A DNA stretch of 64,000 nucleotides from Chimonanthus salicifolius (GCA_013350335.1 CM023539.1:18750223-18814222); one strand, 5' to 3'. Positions 12,265-25,417 are shown, counted from the first letter of the stretch. Notes: generated from the sequence alone by a model not told the origin. Translations and numbers: made by a program.

Positions 12265-13027
12265 GGTTCAGCCAAACACCATGGCCGAACCCTATGGTTC
12301 TTTTATTTCAAACAAAATTTATAAAATACTAACCGGTTCCGATTGATTTTTGCTCTTTCAATCCTTCTCTTTTCTTCTTGATTCTTCTCCAAAACTGAGA
12401 ATACCTCTTGCTGGCTGCCTTCTCCTTGTTCTTGTTTTGCCGTGAATGCGAATGGAGAGGGAGAAAGAAAATTCGGCAATGTGTGTATGAACCGTACGCC
12501 CCTCCCCTCTTTATTTTATAATCTTCCCTTGGTTCCATATTTAGAAAGTGCTTAAGATAATACTCACCTCAATGACGTGTGCCCTTGTGTTTAATTTGCC
12601 ATTATCGTGTGCTCTTCTTTTAGAAGGTGCTATGCGCATAACACTAATAGCCTAAGCACTCTTTTAATTTAGACACTTCCCTAATGCCTTGGACCCCTTG
12701 TTGCCTCTTTTAAATGATCTTATGCGCCCAACATATATATGGCAATCCCTATACATGGCCAATCAAATCCTCATTTGATTTTTAAACATCTCCTTGAATA
12801 TTCAAATCCAATATTTGGCCATGCACAATTTTTTATTTAATTTTGGGCATAATGCATTACTAAATAATTCAACCCATTTAATTTAATTGGAACCCTTTTC
12901 AAAATCGTTGGGTCCTAATTGGGCCAATGACCCAACTCTTTATCCAATTTAAGATTCATAACTAATATTAAAAAATTAATGGATAATTTTCATACAAAAT
13001 AATAAATTGAAAATCCGGGATGTTACA
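12265..13027 (-). repeat. LTR fragment X (5' part of a family LTR), split by element A
   Basis: Read on the minus strand, it starts at 13027 with TGTAACATCCCGG. It passes through U3 to a GGTTAG donor-like site (12328-12334) and one palindrome, where element A inserted. The rest of X should lie left of the window. It was itself inserted into a palindrome of LTR Y (flank GGCCA at 13028-13032). Confidence 0.8.
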
Positions 13028-14080
13028 GGCCATACACTATGGCCGAACCCATGGTCCATTAATTCACTTAATTACAATATTGCCATTATACCTATCCATA
13101 ATCAATAACATAAACCATGAACACAGGTCTATATATAATTAATTCCTTCATTTCCTTAAACATGCATAACCACTCTAAGTGTCCTTTAAAACATTCCAGC
13201 ACATGATTCATCAAACATTTCATGGGATTCGTCCATACACCATGGCCGAACCCTATGTCCATCAAAACAATCCCCATGGGGTTCGCCCATACACCATGGC
13301 CGAACCCATGGTCTTTCATTTTTTACCATAATTACATTTATGCCATTACCTTATGTTTATGTCCAAAACCGATCCATAACATTGATTCATGGGGTTCGAC
13401 CAAACACCATGGTTGAACCCTATGATGTCTAACTTTCCAATTATAACAAGTACCATCCTTGAATCCATAAACCAAGGTTCCTTCCTTTGTGATCCGAAAG
13501 TCCATCATTAAAAACTTTCTAAACTAATGATCATCTTCCATGGGGTTCGGCCATACACCATAGCAGAACCCTATGGTTCAAAATCTTCTCTTTAAAAAAA
13601 TCATTCATCCTTGATCTTCCATGATCTAAATACATGTAACCAATTCTATATTTCTCCATGTAAAACCTTTTAAAAATATGAATAATTTTCCATGGAGTTC
13701 ATCCTTCAAAAACCCATAATCATTACCAACACACCTCCATGGGCTTCTGCCATACACCATGGCCGAACCCTATGGTTCATAATCTTCTTTCTAGAAATCA
13801 TTAATCATCGATCTCCCATTAAATCAATCACCATATTAAGTCCATCTATATTTTTCCATGGTCTCCATTTAACCCCTTCAAAATCATATACCATTACCAA
13901 CAAACTCCCATAGTTTTCATCATTCCAAATCCATTACAATACTAATCCACCTCCACGGGGTTCGGATGCACTATGGCCGAACCCTATGGTTCATTCTTTC
14001 CATTATAATACCATCTTCATCCCTCAATCTTCTTCCATGGGGTTCGGCCATACATCATGGCCGAACCCTATGGTTCCTTA
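13028..14080 (-). repeat. Dense cluster of imperfect palindromes in LTR Y
   Basis: Copies lie near 13028, 13230, 13279, 13395, 13545, 13745, 13960 and 14040. Most have full arms GGTTCGGCCA / TGGCCGAACC with loop TACACCA, and some have one arm decayed. They start about 30 nt downstream of the donor-like site and do not occur in U3. Confidence 0.9.
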
Positions 14081-14103
14081 TTTTAAACAAAATTATCAAT
14101 CTA

Positions 14104-14109
14104 CTTACC
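14104..14109 (-). promoter_or_regulatory. Candidate splice donor in LTR Y
   Basis: The minus strand reads GGTAAG followed by TAGA, after a G/C-rich exon end (CGCGGAAAC). The first palindrome begins about 30 nt downstream, the same layout as in the other LTRs. Confidence 0.45.
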
Positions 14110-14280
14110 GTTTCCGCGATTCCTCCGGTTTTCCTTCGCTTGTTCTTGCTCTCCCGATCCGTTCCTTCCTTAGCCTTTTCTTCCTTCTTCTTGGTCTTTC
14201 ACATAGCCAAGATTGTGACTTGAGAGAGAGGGAGAGTTCGGCCTTGTGTATGTATGTGCCGTGCGCCCCTTCTTCCTCTC

Positions 14281-14288
14281 TTATAAAA
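14281..14288 (-). promoter_or_regulatory. Possible TATA box in the U3 of LTR Y
   Basis: The minus strand reads TTTTATAA, about 170 nt upstream of the donor-like site. Similar runs at about 14325 and 14383 compete, so the choice is uncertain. No start site can be fixed from sequence alone. Confidence 0.3.
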
Positions 14289-14820
14289 ATTCCACACAGT
14301 ACTATCCTTATGCGCCTCCCTTCTATAAAACTTCCACTCGGCCTATATTTAGAAGGTGCCATGCGCCCCTTGTCTTTCTTTTATAAAACTCCCAATTGGT
14401 CCTATCTTAGAAGGTACCTAGTCCCATTCAATTTAGTAATTGTCTAGTGCCGTTTTTCACCAAGGAAATGACTCCTTTTGGCGCATCATCATGGATTGCG
14501 CATACCTCACCCACACGGCCAAGGCAACCTATCCTTATTAGACATTTTCTTTATTTGGATTATGTTCGGCTATAACTCCTTGATTTCTTGAGAGGAAATC
14601 TAGCCTTATGCGTGTGTGTGTCATTCTCATACACCTCTTGCGCATACCACTTAATCTAGATAGATATATTACATTACCATTTTAATTCAGTCCCATTTAA
14701 TTTAAATCTAATTGTGCCCTTGACCCAACACCTTACCCATCTAAGGTTCATATCCGTTAATTCACAATTAAAATGGCAAAATCCGTAAATATTGATAACA
14801 TAAAAATCTGGGGTATTACA

Positions 14821-17800
14821 TTTCTAAATTTAGTAAGACTTCCAAATCTATATAAATTCTAGAATTTCTACTATTTTAAAAAGATACTTTTAAATTTAGG
14901 TAACCTTCTAAAATTATAGTTTTTAAATATAGAACTGCAAATTTTAAAAAATAGCCTAAAATAGAAATTTCCAAAAGTAGCAGTATTTCGAAAAATATAA
15001 ATAATATCTAAAATTATAAAATTTCTAAAAATATAAATTTCTCAATTCAACTAATTTCTAAATTCAGTAAGACTTCCAAATCTATATAATTCTAGAATTT
15101 CAAATATTTAGAAAAAAACTTTTAAATTTTGGTAACCATCTAAAATTGTAGTTTCTAAAAATAAAAACTGCCAATTTTTAATAATAGCCTAAAATAGAAA
15201 TTTCCAAAAGTAAAAGTATTTCAAAAATTAGAAATAATATATAGAATTATAAAATTTATAAAAATAGAAATTTCTCAATTCAACATGTTTCCAAATTTAG
15301 TAAGACTTCCAAATATATATAAATTTCAGAATTTCTACTACTTTTCAAAGAAACCTTTAAATTTAGGTAACCATCTAAAATTGTAATTTCTAAAAATAGA
15401 AATTGCCAATTTTAAATAATAGCCTAAAATAGAAATTTCCAAAAGTAAAAGTATTTCGAAAATTAGAAATAATATCTAGAATTATAAAATTTATAAAAAT
15501 AGAAATTTCTCAATTCAACAAGTTTTTACATTTAGTAAGATCTTAAAACTATATAAATTCTAGAATTTCTATTACTTTTCAAAGAAACTTTTAAATTTAG
15601 GTAACCGTCAAAAATTGTAATTTCTAAAAATAGAATCTGCCAATTTTAAATAATTCCCTAAAATAGAAATTTCCAAAAGTAAAAGTATTTTAAAAATTAG
15701 AAGCAGTATCTTGAATTGTAAAATTTATAAAAATAGAAATTTCTCAATGCAACAAGTTCCTAAATTTAGTAAGACTTCCAAATGTATATAAATTCTAGAA
15801 TTTCCACTATTTTTAAAAGAAAGTTTTAAATTTTAGATAACCTTCTAAAATTGTAGTTTCAATAAATAGAAACTATCAATTTTAAATAATAGCAAAAAAT
15901 AGAAATTTCCAAAATTAGGAGTATTTTGAAAAATAGAAATAATATCTAAAATTATAAAATTTATAAAAATAGAAAATTTTCAAGCGTAAAAGTATTTGGA
16001 AAAATAAAAATAATATCTAAAATTATAAAATTTATAAAAATAGAAAATTTTCAATTCTACTAGTTTATAAATTTAGCAAGACTTAAAAATCAATATAAAT
16101 TTTAGAATTTCTACTATTTTTTAAAGATACTTTTAAATTTAGTTAACCTTCTAAAATTATAGTTTCTAAAAATAAAAACTACAAATTTTAAAAAATCGAT
16201 TAAAATTGAAATTTCCAAAAGTATCAGTATTTCAAAAAATATAAATTATATCTAAAATTATGAAATTTGTAAAAATTTAATTTTCTCAATTCAACAAGTT
16301 TCTAAATTTAGTAAGACTTCCAAATCTATATAATTCAAGAATTTCAAATATTTTAGAAAAAAATTTTAAAATTAGCTAACATTCGAAAATTTTAGTTTTC
16401 AAAATTAGAAACTGAAAATTTTAAATAATAGCGTAAAATATAAATTCCCAAGCATAGAAGTTATTCGAAAATTACAAATAATATCGAAAATTATAAAATT
16501 TATACAAATAGAAATTTCTCAATTCAACAAGTTTTAAAATGTAGTACGACTTCCAAATGTATATAAATTTTAGAATTTCTAGTATTTTTAAAAGATACTT
16601 TTAAATTCAATAACCTTCTAAAATTGTAGTATCTAAAAGTAGAAACTGCAAATTTAAAAAAATGGCCTAAAATAGAAGTTTCCAAAAGTAGCAGTATTTC
16701 AAAAATTAGAAATAATAACTAGAATTATAAAATCTATAAAAATAGACTTCCAAATCCATATAAATTCTAGAATTTCAATTACTTTTAAAAGAAACTTTTA
16801 AATTTAGGTAACTATCAAAAATTGTAATTTCTAAAAATATAAATTGCCAAATTTAAATAATACCCTAAAATAGAAATTTCAAATGTAGAATTATATCGAA
16901 AATTAGAAATAATATCAAGAATTATAAAATTTATAAAAATAGAAAATTTTCAATTCAACAAGTTTCTAAATTTAGTAAGACTTTCGAATCTACATAATTC
17001 TAGAATTTTAAATATTTTAAAAAGAATATTTAAAATTAGGTAACTTCTAAAATTTTAGTTTTTAAAAATAGAAAAATCAATTTTAAATAATGGTATAACC
17101 TAGAAATTTCCAAAAGTAGGAGTATTTTAAAAAATAGACATAATATCTAAAATTATAAAGTTTCTAAAAATATAAATTTCTCAATTCAACTAGTTTCTAA
17201 ATTTTGTAAAACTTCCAAATCTATATAATTCTAGAATTTTATATATTTTAAAAAGAAACTTTTAAAGTTAGGTAACTTCTAAAATTTTTGATTTTAAAAA
17301 TAGAAACTATCAATTTTAAATAATGGCATAAAATAGAAATTTCCAAAAGTAGCAGTATTTTGAAAATTAGAAATAATGTCAAAATTCATAAAATTTGCAA
17401 AAATAAAAAATTTCAATTCAACAAGTTTCTAAATTTAGTAAAACTGCCAAATCAATATAAATTCTAGAGTTTCTACTATTTTTAAAAAATACTTTTAAAT
17501 TTAAATAACATTCTAAAATTGTAATTTCTAAAAATAGAAACTTCAAATTTGAAAAAATAGCATAAAAAAGAAATTTCCAAAATTATCAGTATTTCAAAAA
17601 ATATAAATAATATCCAAAATTATAAAATTTCGAAAAATATAAATTTCTGAATTCAACTAGTTTGTAAATTTAGTAAGGCTTCCAAATCTATATAATTCTA
17701 GAATTTCAAATATTTTAGAAAGAAACTTTTAAAATTAGGTAACATTCTAAAATTGTAGTTTCTAAAAAAAAAATGCCAATTTTTAATAATAGCCTAAAAT

Positions 17801-20518
17801 AGAATTTCTACTATTTTTAAAAGTTACTTTTAAATCTAGATAACCTTCTAAAATTGTAGCTTCTAAAAATAGAAATTACAAATTTAAAAAAATAGCCTAA
17901 AATAGAAATTTTGAAATGTAGCAGTATTTCCAAAAATAGAAATAATATCTAAAATTATAAAATTTATAAAAATAGAAAATTTTCAATTCAACAAATTTCT
18001 AAATTTATTAAGACTTCCAAATCTATATAAATTGTAGAATTTCTACTATTTTTAAAAGATACTTTTAAATTTAAGTAACCTTCTAAAATTATAGTTTCCA
18101 AAAATAGAAACTACAAATTTTTAAAAATATCCTAAAATAGCAATTTCCAAAAGTAGCAGTATTTCGAAAAATATAAATAATATCTAAAATTATAAAATTT
18201 CTAAAAATATAAATTTCTCAATTGAACTAGTTTCTAAATTTAGTAAGACTTCCAAATCTATATAATTCTAAAATTACAAATATTTTAGAAACAAACTTTT
18301 AAAATTAGGTAACCTTCTAAAATTTTAGTTTTAAAAAATAGAAACTTTCAATTTTAAATAATAGCATAAAATAGAAATTTCCAAAAGTAGCAGTATTTTG
18401 AAAAATAGAAATAATATCTAAAATTATAGAATTTATAAAAATGGAAAATTTTCAATTCAACAAATTTTGAAATTTAGTAAGACTTCCAAATCTATATATA
18501 TTTTAGAATTTCTACTATATTAGAAAGAAACTTTTAAAATTAGGTAACATTCTAAAATTTTAGTTTTCAAAATTAGGAACTGACAATTTTAAATAATAGC
18601 TTAGAATAGAAATTCCCAAACATAGAAGATATTCGAAAATTAGAAATAACATCAAAAATTATAAAAATTATAAAAAAAGGAATTTCTCAATTCAACAAGT
18701 TTTAAAATTTAGTAAGACTTCCAAATCTATATAAATTTTAGAATTTCTTGTAATTTTTAAAAGATACTTTTAAATTCAGTAACCTTCTAAAATTGTAGTA
18801 TCTAAAAGTAGAAACTGCAAATTTTAAAAAATAGCCTAAAATAGAAATTTCCAAAAGTAGCAGTATTTCGAAAATTAGAAATAATAACTAGAATTATAAA
18901 ATCTATAAAAATAGAAATTTCTCAATTCAATATATTTCAAAATTTAGTAAGACTTCCAAATCTAGATAAATTCTAGAATTTCTATTACTTTTAAAAAAAA
19001 ACTTTAAATTTAGGTAACTATCAAAAATTGTAATTTCTAAACATATAAACTGCCAATTTTAAATAATAACTTTAAATAAAAAATTTCAAAAGTAGAATTC
19101 TATCAAAAATTAGAAATAATATCAAGAATTATAAAATTTATAAAAATAGAAATTTCTCAATTCAACAAGTTTCTAAATTTAGTAAGAGTTCCGAATCTAC
19201 ATAATTCTAGAATTTCAAATATTTTAAAAAGAAACTTTTAAAATTAGGTAACTTATAAAATTTTAGCTTTTAAAAGAAGAAACAATCAATTTTAAATAAT
19301 AGCTTAAACTAGAAATTTCCAAAAGTAGGAGTATTTTAAAAAATAGAAATAATATCTAAAATTATAAAATTTCTAAAAATATAAATTTCTCAATTCAACT
19401 AGTTTCTAAATTTAGTAAAACATCCAAATCTATATAATTCTAGAATTTTAAATATTTTAGAAAGAAACTTTTAAAATTAGGTAACAATCTAAATTTTAAT
19501 TTTTAAAATTAGAAACTGCCAATTTTAAATAATAGCAAAAAATAGAAATTTCCAAATAGCAGTATTTTGAAAAATAGAGATAATATCTAAAATTATAAAA
19601 TTTATATAAATTAAAAATTTTCAATTCAGCAAATTTCTAAATTTAGTTAGACTTTCAAATCTAAATAAATTCTAGAATTTCTACTATTTTAAAAAGATAC
19701 TTTTAAATTTAGGTAACCTTCTAAAATTATAGTTTCTAAAAATAGAAACTACAAATTTTAAAAAACATCCTAAAATAGAAATTTCCAAAAGTGGTAGTAT
19801 TTCGAAAATTAGAAATAATACCTTGAATTAAAAAATTTATAAAAATAGAAATTTCTCAATTTAACAAGTTTCTAAATTTAGTAAGATTTCCAAATCTATA
19901 TAAATTCTAGAATTTCTACTATTTTTAAAAGAAACTTTTAAAATTATGTAACCTTTTAAAATCGTAGATTCTAAAACTTGAAAGTGCAAATTTTAAATAA
20001 TAGCATAAAATAGAAATTTCCAAAAGTAGCTAGTATTTCAAAAAATATAAATAATATCTAAAATTATAAAATTTCTAAAAATATAAATTTCTTAATTCAA
20101 CTAGTTTCTAAATTTAGTAAGACTTCCAAATCTATATAATTCTAGAATTTCAAATATTTTTAAAAAGAACTTTTAAATTTAGGCAACCATCTAAAATTGT
20201 AGTTTCTAAAAATAAAAACGGCCAATTTTTAATAATAGCCTAAAATAGAAATTTCCAAAAGTAAAAGTATTTCGACAATTAGAAATAATATCTAGAATTA
20301 TAAAATTTATAAAAATAGTCAATTCAACATGTTTCTAAATTTAGTAAGACTTCCAAATCTAAGTAAATTTTAAAATTTCTACTATTTTAAAAGATACTTT
20401 TAAATTCAGGTAACCTTCGAAAACAATAGTTTCTAAAAGTATAAACTGCAAATTTTAAAAAATTGCCTAAAATTGAAATTTCCAAAAGTAACTATATTTC
20501 AAAAAAGTAACAGTATTT
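14821..20518. repeat. AT-rich satellite array, about 233-bp unit, roughly 24 copies
   Basis: The block TTTAGTAAGACTTCCAAATC and its variants recurs near 14832, 15066, 15299, 15534, 15769, 16310, 16543, 16975, 17206, 17436, 17669, 18241, 18475, 18709, 18946, 19179, 19410, 19644, 19879, 20115 and 20341, mostly 230-237 bp apart. A few intervals are longer or shorter (near 16075, 16742 and 18006), from internal duplications and deletions. The units are diverged from each other, there are no long ORFs, and A+T is very high. No other copy of this unit occurs in the window. Confidence 0.92.
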
Positions 20519-20573
20519 CAGAGTCTGTTTCTTTCTTTTATAAACGAAGAGTGATAGAGAGCGGGACGTTACA
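20519..20573 (-). repeat. Short inverted U5 fragment at the satellite / element B border
   Basis: CAGAGTCTG... through GTGATAGAGAGCGGGACGT matches the family U5 in reverse orientation (compare 23060-23115). It runs straight into TTACA and element B's PBS. So where B's 5' LTR should be there is only about 55 bp, and it points the wrong way. This could be a rearranged or template-switched end. Confidence 0.6.
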
Positions 20574-20575
20574 GT

Positions 20576-20587
20576 TTGTATCAGAGC
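20576..20587 (+). promoter_or_regulatory. Variant primer-binding site of element B
   Basis: TTGTATCAGAGC differs by one base (second position G to T) from the family PBS TGGTATCAGAGC, and lies two bases after TTACA. Confidence 0.7.
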
Positions 20588-20929
20588 GAACCCGAAACAC
20601 TGAATCCTTCAAAGTAAATTAATCTGGCCTCCGTGCATTAATTTACTTCGTTAGACTCAGACGGATGATAGCAAAGGAAGTACAGTCAAAATAATCAGAA
20701 TTATCCAACATAGCAAAATAGGATATATTCCCCGGAAGCAAGGAAAAAAAAATCAAAGAGTGCTTATTTGGAAATTTTTCCCCAAGGACAAGAAACACAA
20801 GATGATTATTTGGCAATTTTCCCCAAACAAGAGACAGTATATGATATATAGAGAAATTCCCCAAACAGAGATTTAGTTTAATTAGAACTGATATTGGCAT
20901 TGACATACTTTGGTTGTTGTGATACAGAT

Positions 20930-21376
20930 ATGTCAGGCAACACAGAGTATACAGAGTTGTGGGACAGAGGGACACCTAGTTGTTCGATAGATCTGGTTTC
21001 TTCCGATGATTCCAGCGTACCAAACTTCAACAATGAAGTGGAAACCAGTCAAGACATGGAAGTAGAATCGCCCGAGTACAATGTTGGGGTGACTCCAACC
21101 TTTGTAACTGAAGAAGAACATAACGGAGGGGGTCAGGACAGTGCAAACATTCCTGAAGTACCTCCTGAACTACAAAACCTAGTACAAGCGATAGTCACTT
21201 CCGTTCTACAACAATTCTTGAGTGGAAATGGGGACACAAACCCCAATGAAACACAGGACCAAAAAGGTCGGGGTGGGGGAAATACTTTTTGCCCTCACAA
21301 ATGTAATACCCCGGTTTTCCAATTTATTATTTTATATGAAAGTTATCCAATTTCATTGGGGGGATACTTGATGTGA
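20930..21376 (+). pseudogene. ORF1-gag N-terminal fusion of element B
   Basis: Starting at ATGTCAGGC, the first 28 residues align with ORF1 of element A (pattern MSGNTEYTEL, then GTPSC and DLVS). The frame then passes, without the zinc knuckles, into the conserved gag N-terminal block VPPELQNLVQAIVTSVLQQ that in A belongs to gag-pol. It is cut at about 21300 by the LTR, and the remaining codons to 21376 are LTR sequence. An in-frame ATG at 20894 is less likely, because the conserved start context is at 20930. Either A split an ancestral ORF1-gag, or B deleted the part between. Confidence 0.65.
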
Positions 21377-22360
21377 TTTCCATCAAGAGGATACTATGTA
21401 TAATCCCTTGATGATGAGAATCCCATCAAAAGGAATACTATGTATGAAGACCCTGGTGATGAGCATTCCATCAGGGGATACATTGATGATGAGAATCCCA
21501 TCAAGAGGATACTATATAGCCGGAGATCCACCATTCCGTCGGGGTGTCCGTAAAATAATCGTGGGGGATACCTTGATGAGGAGCTTTCCATCAAGAGGAT
21601 ATTTTATGATGGGTGGGACTCATTGCATATGATAGCATGGCATGTCATTGAATCGGCATGATTATGACTTTTATTATCATGCAAGGTTTTGGTTTTTATC
21701 GGTATGATTGGATCTCTATTATCATACACTGTTTTGGATATGATGCTTTATATGTATGGTATGATTTATTATACTGGATTTGATATATTTATTATATCTG
21801 GATTTTTTGTACTAACCCATGTGTTAACTCTAATTGGAATACCTACTGGGGGAGTTGTACTAACGCCCTACTTCTACCCTTTAGTGGATGATGCAGGAAA
21901 CGAGGGAAATGCTGAACGCGGAAAGGGACAAGCATAGGAGCTTGGAACGCTTTTAGTTTTATATTTTGTTTAAGATACTCAGGGATTTATATTGAGAGTA
22001 TCCAGATTTCAGAATGTAATAACTTAGATGAAATACTATGGTTGGATGTTTTATTTGGATAATGATGATTGTGATTTTATTGACTAAGCACTTTGTTATC
22101 AATGGAATGGAACTAGGTTCTATTATGATTCCGCAAGTTGTGATTTTTATTCCGCATGTTGATATTCTATGTGTGAACCATTTTAGTGGACTGAGTCCAT
22201 GCACACATAGGTTTGGCGAGTTAAGGGTCGGACTTTAGAAGTTTGGACTTACCTCGCGTCGTGACGTCCTGCGCTCTATCACTCTACTCTGTTATAAAAA
22301 AAAAAAAAGTAGACTCTGAATTTATGGGAAGAAGCGAGTGAAAAAGGGCGGGGCGTTACA
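21302..22360 (+). repeat. 3' LTR of element B (1059 bp, short type)
   Basis: It starts TGTAATACCCCGG and ends GGGCGGGGCGTTACA. It lacks the palindrome array and donor site of the long LTRs, but keeps the degenerate U5 repeat units (21365-21600) and the conserved ACTAACGCCCTACTTCTACC block near 21860. Confidence 0.88.
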
Positions 22361-23024
22361 GTTTCTTTCCATTAATTTGTCTTTCCATGGATCTAAAACC
22401 ATATAATTACTCCATGACTTTCATCCCATAAAATATAATCACCAAAAGCATCCATTAAAACCATACATTAACTGTAATCCTTCCCAATTCTCTTCCATAA
22501 AATAACCAATAACCTTTCATGGGGTTCGGCCCTTCACCATGGCTGAACCCTATGGTTTATCAACCATTTTAAATCCCTTTTAAAACATGCATAATTAGTC
22601 CATGGTTTTCAACCCAAATACCCATAATTTAAACCATGTCTTTCCGTTAAATTAAACCATCCTTTTTTCCCAATTCTTTTTCATGGGGTTCGGCCATACA
22701 TCATGGCCGAACCCTATGGTTCCTTATCTTAAACAAAAATATGAAATCACATACCAGTTTCGTGACTCCTTCGGCTTGTTCTTCCTCTTTCAATCCGTTC
22801 CTTCCTTGGCCTTCTCTCATCCTTGCTGGCTGCCCTTCCTTCTCTTTGTTATGCCGAGAATACCTTATTGCTAATATGCAAACCAGCGCCAAGACCCTTG
22901 CTGATTTGAGTATTGGTGTGAGCCTTTCCTTCTCTCCTTTTATTTACCTCTATTTGGTTCTATCTTGCTAAGATAGCAAATCACAATTTCATGCATGCTG
23001 TGTACTCCTTTGTCTCTTTAAGAT
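22361..23024 (-). repeat. LTR fragment with palindromes
   Basis: This is minus-oriented family LTR sequence with palindromes near 22522 and 22685, a donor-like CTGGTATG (22749-22756) and some U3. It is bounded on the left by element B and on the right by the LTR end at 23025. Confidence 0.7.
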
Positions 23025-24715
23025 TGTAACGCCCCGCCCTTTTCACTCGCTTCTTCCCGTAAATTCAGAGTCTATTTTTTTTTTATAACAGAGCAGAGTG
23101 ATAGAGCGCGGGACATCACGACACGAGCTAAGTCCGAACTTCCAAAGTCCGACCCTTAACTAGCCAACCCTATGTGTGCATGGACTAAGTCCACGAAAAT
23201 GGTTCACACATAACAATATCAACATGCGGAATAAAAATCATAACATCAAAATTGCGGAATCATAATAGAACCAAGTTTTATTCCATTCAGATAGCAAAGT
23301 ATGTCAAGTCCATAATCATTATTAAAACATCATAATCATCAAACTAAACATCCGACGATCTAAGTTATTACATTCCGAAACTAGTTACTCAATTACAAGT
23401 CCATAAGTAATTTTATTCAAAACATATAAAATAAATCATCCAAGCTCCTAAGCCTGGCCCGTCTTGCGTTCCTCGTTCCCCTGATTACCTGTATCATCAA
23501 CTAGGGTAGAAGTAGGGCGATAGAACAACGCGTCCAGTAGGTATTCCAGTTACGGCTAGCACATGGTTAATATGAAACATATATTATAACATAATATATA
23601 AAACAAGGTAAAAACCATGCCATGCAATGATGACATATGCAATGAGTCCCACCCATCACATGTACATAACTATACCCATCACATAGGTCTTCCGGACGAC
23701 CAGGCGGAGTGTGGACCCTCCAGAATCTTCTTGATGGAAATCACATCAAGGTACCATACATAGGTTTTTCGGAAGCCCCGGCGGAGTGTGACCCCTCCAG
23801 TTATAAATCCTCCACCCCATGCCATGCATGAGATGCCAATGAAACACATGCTATTTTATAACATAAACATAGCATTTAAAATCATCTTTTGAAACATATC
23901 CAATACATGCTATTTAAACAAATAAAACATAGCATTTAAAATTCATATAAAGCATATCCTTTGAAACATAGATTTCATCAAACATAAGATAAAACAAGTG
24001 TACATAAACTCATGGTTTCAAAGAGGTAGAATCCTACCAAAGACCGTTACGTGTCCTTGCGTCTTTCATCCGGTAACCGCTCACGATTGTAGACACCTTG
24101 TGAGGTCCCGTTAGCTTATAATATAATAATCAATCAAAACCAAGTCCCACTTGATTTACAATATTTTTTAGTCCATAAACCATTCCTCATTTTTTCACCT
24201 TTTATTTACCAAATTGCCATTGGTCTAATTATTTCAAACCTTTCACTCATTAAGACATACACTTAATAGATCCATAATTTGTTCCATAAACATATCCATA
24301 TGACCCATTAAATTGGGTCACCATCTTCGGTCCATTAATGACCCATAAACATCCGTATAAGACCTCATGGGGTTCGGCCATACCTCATGGCCCAACCCAT
24401 GATCCTCCATTTTATCCCCTTTAAAATCATAGACATTTCCCTTCATTTTCCATGTTTTAAGCATAGGAACATAAATCCATAATATTTTTGGGGTTCGGCC
24501 ATACCCTTGGCCGAACCATGGTCTAAGTTTCTTTCCCCTTTTTAAATTCAAAGGTCCACAATTAGGAAGTTTCTAAATTTAAAATCACATTCCATGGGGT
24601 TCGGCCATACATAATGGCCGAACCCTATGGTCCATAATCCCCTCTTTACAAATCAGTAAACCCATATAAATTTTCTTCATGGGGTTTTGCCATACACCAT
24701 AGCCGAACCCTATGA
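23025..24715 (-). repeat. Element D LTR, U5 half (interrupted by a solo LTR)
   Basis: It begins with TGTAACGCCCCGCCC, the reverse complement of the family LTR end. It includes a duplicated U5 unit (23690-23810) and palindromes near 24369, 24491, 24598 and 24684. It resumes after the inserted solo LTR at 28741-30344, giving an LTR of about 3.3 kb. Confidence 0.85.
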
Positions 24716-25417
24716 TGTAACGCCTGCCCCTTTTCACTTTGCTACTTAGCCGAAAATCATAGTATATATATATATATAATTTTTTTTTTGAATTAAAGAG
24801 TGACAAAGAGCGCGGAACGTCACGACGCGAGTTAAGTCCGAGCCTCCACAGCCCGGCCCTTAATTGGCCAACCCTACGTGTGCGTGGAACTAAGTCCACG
24901 AAGAACGGTTCACACATAGAAAGTAAGCTTGCGGAATATTTAACCAAATGCGGAATTATAATAGAGTCTATCCTACCAATTTTAGATAGCAAGGAAGTTA
25001 CATCACTTAATTAATAATAACATCTAAAAATTATAATGTCCAACATAAAGTCCAACCCATAGCAAGTAATCTAAAATATTACAATCCAACGAGCTAAGTT
25101 ACTCAAATTACATTTCCAAAATAAACTTAAGTAAATAAACTAGCTTGCTCCTCCCAGCTCCTACGCTTGACTCTGGTCACTTCCTTCATTTCCTTCATTT
25201 CCTGCGTCATCATCTAAGGTGGAAGTAGGGCGTTAGACAACGCACCCAGTAGGTACTCCGAGTAGGGCCAACACATGGATTAGTGATAACAAAACACATA
25301 GGTAATAGTATATCAAAACCATGCAATTAAATACAATGCCATGCAATGCGTGTCATATGCCATAAGTCCCACCCATCATCCATATCACCATCATACAATG
25401 TCCCTCTTGATGGAAAA

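Larger units (their letters stand above)
13028..14820 (-). repeat. LTR fragment Y (5' part of a family LTR)
   Basis: The minus-strand start is at 14820 (TGTAATACCCCAG). U3 comes first, then a donor-like GGTAAG (14104-14109) and at least seven palindromes down to the X insertion. There is no polypurine tract beyond the start; satellite sequence begins at once. This suggests Y inserted into the satellite, probably as a solo LTR or 5' LTR end. Confidence 0.8.
20574..22360 (+). mobile_element. Element B: miniature, internally deleted family member
   Basis: It comprises a PBS variant, a 728-bp internal region and a 1059-bp 3' LTR. The internal region keeps the leader and the start of a fused ORF1-gag frame, then jumps straight to the LTR with no pol and no recognisable polypurine tract. 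It cannot move by itself, but it would keep cis signals if a functional 5' LTR existed. Confidence 0.75.

Noticed and set aside
13986..14447. 153-aa plus-strand frame in LTR Y
   Set aside because: It runs antisense to the LTR through palindromes and CT-rich leader; no domain, no counterpart in the other LTRs.
14821..20518. AT-rich block as a matrix attachment region or replication origin
   Set aside because: Composition alone is not evidence; the clear 233-bp periodicity makes satellite DNA the supported call.
20643..20975. 110-aa minus-strand frame antisense to the leader of element B
   Set aside because: It is antisense to the PBS, leader and ORF1 start, and no similar product is maintained in elements A or H.
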